From: Clostridia bacterium
GTDB taxonomy: Bacteria; Bacillota; Clostridia; Lutisporales; Lutisporaceae
Assembly: GCA_029256365.1 (NCBI GenBank)
Contig: JAQSYB010000018.1
Span: forward strand, 1 to 12,932
Direction of reading: 5' to 3'
DNA: 12,932 bases
The position numbers and the translations under genes are program-made. Shown piece after piece: positions 5,861 through 12,515 of this stretch (position 1 is the stretch's first letter; every line of letters begins with the position of its first letter). Below the pieces are notes generated by a model. That model was not told the DNA's origin, searched no databases, and saw only the letters and a program-made list of their open reading frames with translations.

Positions 5861-6949
5861 CTACTTCAGTTTATTTCTTAGAAAAGTAGGAATATCCAAA
5901 TCATCATCTCTATAGCCACTTTTTGCAGCATCAGATTTTCTTTCGCCGATGTTTTGAACAACTTCATTTCTTTCCTCTGGAAGAGTTCTGGTCATATTTT
6001 CATCAAAGCCCGTTGCTATAACTGTGATTCTGATTTCATCCTTCATATTTTCATCAATTACAGCACCGAAAATAATATTTGCATCTGGGTCTGCAGATTG
6101 GAATACCAAATCAGCAGCTTCATTTACTTCAAATATGCCTAAATCCATACCACCTGTAATGTTAAGCAGCACGCTTTTTGCTCCCTCTATTGAAGTCTCA
6201 AGCAATGGACTATGAATCGCTTGTTTTACAGCTTCAGAACTTCTCTTTTCCCCACTGGCACTACCGATTCCCATATGAGCAAGTCCCTTGTTTAGCATAA
6301 TTGTCTTTACATCAGCAAAGTCAAGATTTACAAGTCCAGGTACAGCAATCAAATCTGATATACCCTGAACACCTTGTTTTAGAATATCATCTGCGATACG
6401 GAATGCATCCATAATAGATGCTTTTCTATCTACTATTTGAAGCAGTCTGTCATTGGGAATTGTAACCAAGGTATCTACCTTGTCCTTTAAATCTGCTAAG
6501 CCTCTTTCTGCCTGCATCTTTCTAACCTTGCCTTCAAAACCAAAAGGTCTTGTAACAATGCCAACAGTAAGTATCCCTAAATCCTTAGCTATTTGAGCCA
6601 CTACAGGTGCCGCACCGGTACCTGTACCACCTCCCATACCAGCAGTTACAAACACAAGGTCTGCACCTTCCAGCATTTTCTTTATATCTTCACTGCTTTC
6701 TTCAGCAGCCTTTTTACCCATATCAGGATTTGCTCCAGCACCCAATCCCTTTGTAAGCTTCTCGCCTATTTGAATCTTATTTGGTGCTTGTGATAGGTAC
6801 AGCGCTTGCTTGTCTGTGTTGATGGAATAAAACTCTACACCTCGTAAACCTGCTGCAATCATTCTATTAACAGCGTTATTACCAGCACCGCCAACACCTA
6901 CAACTTTAATCTGCGCAACAGAATTTACATCAATATCGAACTCTAGCAC
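5861..6949 (-). CDS. ftsZ: Cell division protein FtsZ
   Basis: FtsZ is the tubulin-like GTPase that forms the Z-ring at the division site. The 362 residues show the complete family architecture: the N-terminal KVVGVGGAGNNAVNRM, the tubulin signature GMGGGTGTGAAP near residues 105-115, the T7 loop FADVKTIM preceded by GLVNLD, and the C-terminal peptide DDLDIPTFLRNKL that binds FtsA, SepF or other partners. Translation starts at a GTG (6949-6947) with GGGAGG 7 nt upstream. It has its own predicted promoter and terminator, so it may be expressed apart from the sbp-DUF881-divIB genes upstream. No ftsA lies beside it here, unlike the Bacillus order. Confidence 0.98.
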   Translation of the reverse strand: MLEFDIDVNSVAQIKVVGVGGAGNNAVNRMIAAGLRGVEFYSINTDKQALYLSQAPNKIQIGEKLTKGLGAGANPDMGKKAAEESSEDIKKMLEGADLVFVTAGMGGGTGTGAAPVVAQIAKDLGILTVGIVTRPFGFEGKVRKMQAERGLADLKDKVDTLVTIPNDRLLQIVDRKASIMDAFRIADDILKQGVQGISDLIAVPGLVNLDFADVKTIMLNKGLAHMGIGSASGEKRSSEAVKQAIHSPLLETSIEGAKSVLLNITGGMDLGIFEVNEAADLVFQSADPDANIIFGAVIDENMKDEIRITVIATGFDENMTRTLPEERNEVVQNIGERKSDAAKSGYRDDDLDIPTFLRNKLK

Positions 6950-6972
6950 AATATAACCTCCCTAAATAACTG

Positions 6973-7001
6973 TTTATATAAAAATTTTATTTGCGTATTA
7001 A
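6973..7001 (-). promoter_or_regulatory. Predicted sigma A promoter of ftsZ
   Basis: On the minus strand TTAATA (4 of 6) lies at 7001-6996 and TATAAA (5 of 6) at 6978-6973, separated by 17 bp. The 108-bp gap upstream of ftsZ is strongly AT-rich, so chance matches are likely. Its placement 24 bp before the start codon gives a short leader. Confidence 0.4.
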
Positions 7002-7057
7002 CATATTAAAAATTCAACACAAATGCCTAATTTCCTTTAATTTTAAGAAATATTTTT

Positions 7058-7408
7058 TCAGTTTTTGTGTGAGCTGAATATATATCTTCTAATAATAGCA
7101 AAGTTTTGGAACAATCTTACTCCAAAAGCAAAAATTGCAGCATAAAAAATCGGTACTCCAAGCTGATCCCCTATATATGTAAGAATCGCAGCAAGAATTG
7201 CATTTCCAAAGAAACCAGAAATAAATATTTCAATGTTAAAGGTTTTCTCTATACTAGATCTTATTCCCCCAAACACTGAATCCAATGCAGCCAATATCGC
7301 AACGGACATATAGGATGAATATTGCACTGGTATGGATATCGGAAGATATATTCCCAATAGAACACCTATAATCAATCCAATCAAGGGTATAATCAAATTA
7401 TTCACCAT
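7058..7408 (-). CDS. sbp: Small basic protein Sbp (DUF1290 family)
   Basis: Sbp is a small membrane protein encoded beside ftsZ in many Firmicutes; its role is not defined. The product resembles B. subtilis Sbp: IGLIIGVLLG, SIPVQYSSYMSVAILAALDS, GGIRSSIE, SGFFGNAILAAILTYIG and IFAFGVRLFQNFAIIRR. Three or four hydrophobic segments cover most of the 116 residues. The start is uncertain. ATG at 7408 gives MVNNLIIPLIG but has GAGG directly against it. TTG at 7396 gives a protein aligned with the Bacillus start, with GAGG 12 nt upstream. Either way it overlaps or abuts the DUF881 stop codon (7398), implying translational coupling. Confidence 0.9.
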   Translation of the reverse strand: MVNNLIIPLIGLIIGVLLGIYLPISIPVQYSSYMSVAILAALDSVFGGIRSSIEKTFNIEIFISGFFGNAILAAILTYIGDQLGVPIFYAAIFAFGVRLFQNFAIIRRYIFSSHKN

Positions 7409-8123
7409 CCTCTATTTTCTTCTGATAATTAAGCTTATATTTTCCATCATATGGGTTGATTATCAGCTTATCAACCTTTTCAACTGTTATTCGAATATCA
7501 TAGTATTCCATTAAATCAATATATCCAGATGGTGCCGTAGCACTGGCCTCCAATGTTTGTGGATTGCCTATGGCTTTTATAACAAAGGGCACTGCATGCC
7601 TTTTTCCATCAATATTTATCGTTGGACCTCCACACCTAATATTAGAAGTGGCTGTTACTCTTTCGCCATTTATTGAAATGGCTTCAGCTCCTGCATCTCT
7701 TAAAACATTTACGATTTCAAGTATATCACCATCGTGTATCAGATACCAGTTGAGATTCTCATCTTCCCCTACTTCAGCCAAACTATCATTCATGGTTATA
7801 ATTACTCCAGGGCCTTCCACTTTCTCATAGTCAGCAAAATTCCACGCCAATGCCAATTCACTCTTCATGTTTCCATATACAGTACCTGTGTTAATAATAC
7901 TTTCTTCATAGCTTTTTAGCTTTATCTGGGCTTCGCTTATTGCACTGGCTAGTTTATGACTCTCATCTGTGACATTTGCAATTTCGTTTTTCATTTCCAA
8001 TATCTTGGGTATCGTTACGATTCCTTGAAAGGGCACTACGTTGGATCTTATTTGTATCGTAAAAAGATAGCTTATAAATAGTGCAATAAACAAGAAATAA
8101 TATTTCGTTAGATGCTTTTTCAT
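7398..8123 (-). CDS. DUF881 family membrane protein, second copy
   Basis: This 241-residue protein has an N-terminal membrane anchor (about residues 8-24), a short coiled coil (about 41-72) and a C-terminal extracytoplasmic DUF881 domain. The domain is marked by KVEGPGVIITMNDS, the run IVNVLRDAGAEAISINGERV, and VPFVIKAIGNPQTLEA. DUF881 proteins are commonly encoded with divIB, sbp and ftsZ in Firmicutes, so a role in division or envelope assembly is inferred, not shown. Its ATG overlaps the stop of the first copy as TAATG, and its ribosome binding site (GAGGGTG) lies inside that gene. It is a diverged tandem paralogue of its neighbour. Confidence 0.9.
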   Translation of the reverse strand: MKKHLTKYYFLFIALFISYLFTIQIRSNVVPFQGIVTIPKILEMKNEIANVTDESHKLASAISEAQIKLKSYEESIINTGTVYGNMKSELALAWNFADYEKVEGPGVIITMNDSLAEVGEDENLNWYLIHDGDILEIVNVLRDAGAEAISINGERVTATSNIRCGGPTINIDGKRHAVPFVIKAIGNPQTLEASATAPSGYIDLMEYYDIRITVEKVDKLIINPYDGKYKLNYQKKIEDGE

Positions 8124-8839
8124 TATTGAGCTTCACCCTCTTTAACTACTTTTGCATACCTCTTTTCCATAACGCCATTGTACCTAGGAATTTCTATACT
8201 TTGCTCTTGTGCTACGGTAACTGCAATCTCAATATTTTGTATGCCTTCAATTATTCCACCCCGCATCATTACAGCGCCCTCTAAAGTCTTAGGGTCACCA
8301 ATTGCTTTTATTATAAAAGGTGGAGCAAATTCAACCGTGTTGATGTTGATATGCACGTTTGCTTGTCTTATCTCCGTTGTGGAAATAATGCGCTGATCAT
8401 TTATGGATATTGCCTCTGCACCTGCAGCATTTAGTTCATTTACCAAAAGCAGCAGTTTATCATGTGAAATCAGCGGGAAGCCAACAGATGCGCCAAAATT
8501 CAAATCATCTAGGGTAATGATAACCCCTGGGCCCTCAACATCTTCAAGACCTGCAATAATACGAGCATTGTCCAACTCCGCCTTTAGCATTTTAGCAGAT
8601 ACGCTTCCTGTTGATGCCTGATTTTCATACTCTCTAATTTTTTTCTCCAAATCATTTTTCATCGTCAAAAGAGAATCTCGCTCTTCTCTGACTTTCTTTA
8701 ATTGAGAAGCCAGCTCTCTTGCTCTGCTTTCAGATACAGGTCCGACTCCTGTTTTTACAGTTTTAAACTGTATGGAAAGCATGATTCCCAATACGATACA
8801 TACCAAGGCCAATGCCAACTGAAACTTGTAGTTCTTCAT
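8123..8839 (-). CDS. DUF881 family membrane protein, first copy
   Basis: The 238-residue product has a membrane segment at about residues 6-24, a charged coiled-coil stretch at about 36-72, and a DUF881 domain beyond. The domain motifs mirror those of the next gene: VEGPGVIITLDDLNFG, LVNELNAAGAEAISINDQRI and FIIKAIGDPKTLEGAV. A strong GGAGG ribosome binding site precedes the ATG. It begins 17 bp after divIB and overlaps the second copy by one base. Function is unknown; gene order suggests a divisome accessory protein facing the cell exterior. Confidence 0.9.
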   Translation of the reverse strand: MKNYKFQLALALVCIVLGIMLSIQFKTVKTGVGPVSESRARELASQLKKVREERDSLLTMKNDLEKKIREYENQASTGSVSAKMLKAELDNARIIAGLEDVEGPGVIITLDDLNFGASVGFPLISHDKLLLLVNELNAAGAEAISINDQRIISTTEIRQANVHININTVEFAPPFIIKAIGDPKTLEGAVMMRGGIIEGIQNIEIAVTVAQEQSIEIPRYNGVMEKRYAKVVKEGEAQ

Positions 8840-8856
8840 GTGCTACCTCCAGATTG

Positions 8857-9570
8857 TTACTCGGGCTTAAATACAGGGTTGCCCTTGTGCCCCATTTCAA
8901 CTGTCCCTTTTAATTTTTTGCTGCTTAAATCTTGCAATATTGCCTTAGCAAGAGGAATCTTCTCATTGATATTACTATCATCCCCCAAATTTACTTTAAT
9001 ACCGCTGCTTGTTAAAAACTTTAGATTTAAAATGTCCTCTGCATTGATCTCAGTGATTTCCTGATTAAGGCCTGCCTTTTTGATTTCATTGATCAGCTTT
9101 ATCACTCCAGTAAGCTGCAGCATATTTTCAACCTTAATTTCCTCTCCAAGCTTGAAGGTGTTAAATTTTAAGCCTTTTATTACGGGGAGCTTCATACCTT
9201 CTATAGAAGTATTTATCTCAACAACAATTCCTTGAGAATCTAAATACAAATATGAGCCAACATAAGGAACCAAGACGATAGGCTCTCTTTCTATTATATC
9301 AATGTTAACAATATTTGGTAGTCCTCTTCTTATTTTTATTTTCTCTACATAAGGATTTTGAAAAATATTTTTCATGGTCTCCTTGGTATTAATTCTAAAA
9401 ATATTTTGTTGATAGTTCAATCCCGAAATACGAATAATCTCCTGTTGGCTTACTCTGCTATTGCCAGTAACATTTATTGTCTTCATGTTGAATAATGTTG
9501 AAGTCATCAAAAAAGCAGCTGTAAAAGCAAGCAGCAGTAATAGTAATATGTACTTAAAGGTCTTTCTCAT
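8857..9570 (-). CDS. divIB: Cell division protein DivIB/FtsQ
   Basis: DivIB (FtsQ) is a bitopic divisome protein that bridges early and late septum proteins with DivIC and FtsL. The 237 residues contain a short cytoplasmic N-terminus, one transmembrane segment (about residues 6-27), and a POTRA domain starting at MKTINVTGNSRVSQQEII. The FtsQ-type beta domain follows, with IVNIDIIEREPIVLVPY and YLYLDSQGIVVEI. The ribosome binding site is AGGTG, 5 nt before the ATG. A hairpin with a T-run ends only about 30 bp upstream, between this gene and the murA fragment, so transcription from upstream is probably reduced before divIB. Confidence 0.93.
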   Translation of the reverse strand: MRKTFKYILLLLLLAFTAAFLMTSTLFNMKTINVTGNSRVSQQEIIRISGLNYQQNIFRINTKETMKNIFQNPYVEKIKIRRGLPNIVNIDIIEREPIVLVPYVGSYLYLDSQGIVVEINTSIEGMKLPVIKGLKFNTFKLGEEIKVENMLQLTGVIKLINEIKKAGLNQEITEINAEDILNLKFLTSSGIKVNLGDDSNINEKIPLAKAILQDLSSKKLKGTVEMGHKGNPVFKPE

Positions 9571-9602
9571 ACGTTCACCTCATGCTTGTACAATGTTTAT
9601 CC

Positions 9603-9644
9603 AAAAAATTCTCTCTTTCAAATTGTTCAGAAAGAGGAATTTTT
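9603..9644 (-). terminator. Terminator-like hairpin between murA and divIB
   Basis: AAAAATTCTCTCTTTC (9604-9619) pairs with GAAAGAGGAATTTTT (9630-9644) with one bulge and a 10-nt loop. On the minus strand it ends in a run of six T (9608-9603). The symmetrical A/T tails could make it work in both directions, though all neighbours read on the minus strand. Confidence 0.7.
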
Positions 9645-9686
9645 AAATAGAGGAGGAAAAAACTATTTAACTTTATTATTATAGCA

Positions 9687-10613
9687 TTAAACGCTTACTC
9701 TTTGAATATCTGCTCCAATCTTTTTCAACTTTATTTCTAGTCTATCGTAGCCTCTATCAACGTGAGTTTTTATGTTATCAATAATTGTAGTGCCTTCCGC
9801 AGCAAGACCAGCCAAAACCAGTGCAGCACCACCCCTTAAATCTCTTGCTGTCACTCTGGCTCCTGTCAGCTTTTTCACACCTTTTATTACCGCTGTTCTA
9901 CCATCAATCCTTATATTGGCTCCCATTTTAATCAGCTCTTCTGCTTGCTTATATCGGCTTTCAAAAACAGTCTCTATAAATACACTGGTTCCTTTTGCCA
10001 AGGTAGTAACTGCCATCATTTGTGCTTGCATATCCGTTGGGAATCCTGGATACGGAATGGTTTTGATGACTTCTATCGCCTTCAAGCGTTTATTCGGGTT
10101 CGAAATATGAAGCTTATTTTCATATTCTTTGATGAGACAGCCACTTTCCATAAGCTTCGCTATGATTGGTCTAACATGCTCGTTGTTTATATCATCTATT
10201 ACTAAATCTCCGCCGGTCATTGCAGCAGCGGACATATACGTACCTGCTACAATTCTATCCGAAATTATTTTGTGTTCAACACCATTGAACTTTGGAACTC
10301 CGTCAATTCTTATGGTACTAGTACCTGCACCGGTTATTTTTGACCCCATCTTATTCAGAAAGTCCTGCAAATCATTAATTTCCGGCTCCTTCGCAGCATT
10401 ATAAATCATTGTAGTTCCCCTTGCAGCCACTGCCGCAAGCATGATATTCTCTGTAGCCCCAACACTGGGGTAATCAAGATGGATTTCTGCACCTATTAAC
10501 TTACTGCTTTCACAATAAATATATCCATGAGATTCAGAAATATGAGCTCCTAACTTTTTGAGTCCTGCCAAATGCATATCGATTGGTCTGGGACCAAGTT
10601 CGCACCCTCCCGG
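9687..10613 (-). pseudogene. murA: murA 3' fragment (UDP-GlcNAc 1-carboxyvinyltransferase), 5' part missing
   Basis: MurA transfers enolpyruvate from PEP to UDP-N-acetylglucosamine, the first committed step of peptidoglycan synthesis. The frame gives 308 residues, compared with about 420 for the family. It starts at a Pro codon right after an in-frame TAG (10616-10614). It opens with PGGCELGPRPID, which carries the catalytic Cys (Cys115 in enterobacterial MurA). Further family motifs are YPSVGATENIM, AAKEPEINDLQDFL, FPTDMQAQ and the end DRGYDRLEIKLKKIGA. The missing N-terminal ~112 residues hold half of one domain and substrate-contacting residues, so the fragment should be inactive. The first internal ATG (10577) lies past the catalytic Cys and lacks a ribosome binding site. 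The frame is otherwise undamaged, suggesting a recent or reversible interruption. Confidence 0.92.
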
Positions 10614-12175
10614 CTATGACTACATAATACTTCAATGTTTGCCTTTACATATATTGTAGGGCTTCCATCTTGGTCAATCAATATTTTATTAATCAATTTC
10701 TCCATGTGCTTCTTTTGAAGCTGAGGCTGATTTAAAATTTCTATCAGTAGATCATAGGGCTCTGGTTTTTTGAACAAATTGACAGCTTCTAGTCCTTGCT
10801 CCAGCTCCTTTAATCTAGCTTCTAAATATAACAGCCTCTGTTTTAATTCCCTTTCCAGTTCATCGTAGCAATTATAAATCATGCTTTGATATTCGCTGTT
10901 GCTTTCCTTTTCAATTGCAGTTACTTTTTGCATAATAAGTTGTTTGAATTTTGTTTTACATTGCTGCTGCTCATGGATGTAAGTTTTTAGCAGCTGCTGA
11001 TCACTGCTATTATACTTTTTATCGGAGTCTACTTTCATTTTCTTTATCTCCTCCGAATAAGTGATCACCATTATTTCAAGAAACTGGTGAATGGCTTTCT
11101 GAAGTATATCTTCCTGTATCGTATGTCGCATGCAGCTTTGTCTTCCATATTTGTGATAGCTTCCGCATATATAGCTTTTTGACTTGCCTGCCTTATTATA
11201 GGCTATCATATAAGAGCTGCAGCTTTGACAGTACATCATGCCAGAAAAGACATTATGCAGGGAAGCCGCCCCTTTGCTGAAATCCTTTTTCCTTCTCTCC
11301 GCTATTTTTTGAACTTCTTCAAATTGCTCCTTGCTTACTATGGCAGAATGATTGTTTTGAAATATATATTGCTGGTCCATAGGCAGCTTCTCTGATTTTC
11401 CCTTGATGGTCCTTTTTTCTGTTTTACCTAATCTTAAGGTTCCAGTATAGATATCATTTTTTAATATCCTTTGCACATGCACAGAATTCCATAAATCAGC
11501 TGTTTTCCCCTTCCCAGATATGTTTCCAGACTTGTACATATTATATTTCGAAGGTGTGGGACAGCCTCTGCTATTCAACTCCTCTGCAATCCGCCGATAG
11601 CCCATGCCTGATAAGTAAAGATCAAATATCTTCTTTATGATATCTGCCGCTTCCAAATCAACCTCCAGCTTATGTTTGTCCGTCAGGCTTCTGCGATATC
11701 CAAAGACCTCCTTGATAATGAGGTGGCCTTCCTTTTGCTTTGCTTTGATGCTGCCTTTGATTTTCCTCGAAATATCCTTTACATACATTTCGTTGTACCA
11801 GGTGGTAATGCCCAGCAAATCATTTTCGTCTTGCAAGGTGTCATAGCCTCTTCCTTCCTTAGGCAGAATCAATCTTATATTCATTTTTTTAATTTTATCA
11901 AGAAATAGCAGCGTATAAGCATTGTGCCTCCCTATTCTTGATAAATCCTTGGCAATAACAATATCAATTTGATGGTTTTCCATTTCCCGCATCATCTCAT
12001 TAAAAGCTGGTCTATCAAAGGAGTATCCCGAGCAGTTGTCATCCTCATAGTACTTCTCAACCTTCCAATTATGCTGTAATGCATGTTCTTCAATAATACT
12101 CTTTTGTGAAAGTATTGAGCTATAGCTTTCTTTGTCCTCATCTCTTGACAACCGAACATAGCCCGCCACTCTCAT
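10550..12175 (-). CDS. Large serine recombinase (site-specific integrase)
   Basis: This 541-residue protein belongs to the large serine recombinases that integrate and excise prophages, ICEs and skin-type elements. The catalytic domain (about 1-150) has the nucleophile Ser10 in YVRLSRDED and the active-site arginines Arg8, Arg80 and Arg83 in DLSRIGR. A recombinase domain spans about 155-285. A zinc ribbon uses Cys316, Cys319, Cys337 and Cys348, and a coiled-coil stretch lies at about 395-462. GGGAGGTGAT precedes the ATG. All key residues are present and the frame is intact, so it is probably active. The last ~20 residues, from SREGANLVP, are encoded by murA-type DNA in another frame, so the excised element should encode a different C-terminus. 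It reads in the same direction as murA and is 33 bp downstream of a small gene. Confidence 0.95.
   Translation of the reverse strand: MRVAGYVRLSRDEDKESYSSILSQKSIIEEHALQHNWKVEKYYEDDNCSGYSFDRPAFNEMMREMENHQIDIVIAKDLSRIGRHNAYTLLFLDKIKKMNIRLILPKEGRGYDTLQDENDLLGITTWYNEMYVKDISRKIKGSIKAKQKEGHLIIKEVFGYRRSLTDKHKLEVDLEAADIIKKIFDLYLSGMGYRRIAEELNSRGCPTPSKYNMYKSGNISGKGKTADLWNSVHVQRILKNDIYTGTLRLGKTEKRTIKGKSEKLPMDQQYIFQNNHSAIVSKEQFEEVQKIAERRKKDFSKGAASLHNVFSGMMYCQSCSSYMIAYNKAGKSKSYICGSYHKYGRQSCMRHTIQEDILQKAIHQFLEIMVITYSEEIKKMKVDSDKKYNSSDQQLLKTYIHEQQQCKTKFKQLIMQKVTAIEKESNSEYQSMIYNCYDELERELKQRLLYLEARLKELEQGLEAVNLFKKPEPYDLLIEILNQPQLQKKHMEKLINKILIDQDGSPTIYVKANIEVLCSHSREGANLVPDQSICIWQDSKS
10583..10616. other. Inferred attachment-site junction within murA
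   Basis: murA-like coding sequence stops at 10613, and an in-frame stop follows at 10614-10616. The recombinase frame crosses the same bases. Inside the site is a perfect dyad, TTGGTC-TGG-GACCAA (10583-10597), which falls on the LGPRP codons. Large serine integrases use short, partly symmetrical att sites with the crossover at the centre. Because six murA codons continue past the dyad centre, either the crossover is nearer 10613 or the two att sites share this core. Confidence 0.6.
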
Positions 12176-12208
12176 AGCATCACCTCCCTCAGCTCACTTC
12201 AGCTTGTT

Positions 12209-12376
12209 TTACATGAGCCTGCTTATGACTTCAATGGGATTTTCACTGCCAGATATGATTATGGCTACCTTACCCATTCTCTTCAGTTGCGCAATTTTCT
12301 CGTCCACTGCCTCAACACCTTGTTCATCTGGCATCAGTAAAACAAGGTGTCCAAAAGAAACCTTTATTAATCTCAT
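12209..12376 (-). CDS. Small protein of unknown function upstream of the recombinase
   Basis: I do not recognise this 55-residue protein. It starts at the ATG at 12376 (MRLIKVSFGHLVLLMPDE), with GAGG 8 nt upstream, and ends at TAA 12209-12211. The composition suggests an alternating beta/alpha fold (VEAVDEKIAQLKRMGKV, then VAIIISGSENPIEVISRL) and about neutral charge. No transmembrane segment or helix-turn-helix is evident. It is probably in an operon with the recombinase, 33 bp ahead, and divergent from the XRE gene. Small partners of serine integrases include recombination directionality factors, but nothing in this sequence proves that role. Confidence 0.75.
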   Translation of the reverse strand: MRLIKVSFGHLVLLMPDEQGVEAVDEKIAQLKRMGKVAIIISGSENPIEVISRLM

Positions 12377-12455
12377 ATTATCATCCTCAACAATCTTTTA
12401 TTAATGCCTATGCCAACCTCACTTGTACTATTCAATATGTTTTCTAAAAAAACAG

Positions 12456-12483
12456 TTACTAGTTTATATTTATCTGATAAAAT
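12456..12483 (+). promoter_or_regulatory. Predicted promoter and possible operator of the XRE gene
   Basis: On the plus strand TAAAAT (12478-12483, 5 of 6 to TATAAT) lies 16 bp after TTACTA (12456-12461, 3 of 6 to TTGACA). A dyad TTTAT-CTG-ATAAA at 12469-12481 overlaps the -10 and could be an autoregulatory operator. The rest of the divergent gap (12377-12515) shows nothing else definite, and the promoter for the small gene and recombinase could not be located. Confidence 0.35.
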
Positions 12484-12515
12484 AGAATTGATAATGAATC
12501 GAGAGGAGCTTAACA

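Noticed and set aside
8702..9064. 120-codon plus-strand frame across the DUF881-divIB boundary
   Set aside because: It is antisense to two recognisable genes, with no ribosome binding site and no protein-like pattern.
9772..10110. 112-codon plus-strand frame inside murA
   Set aside because: It mirrors conserved murA codons and shows no independent features.
9687..10577. Functional shorter MurA starting at the ATG at 10577
   Set aside because: It would lack the catalytic Cys motif and has no ribosome binding site at the right distance.
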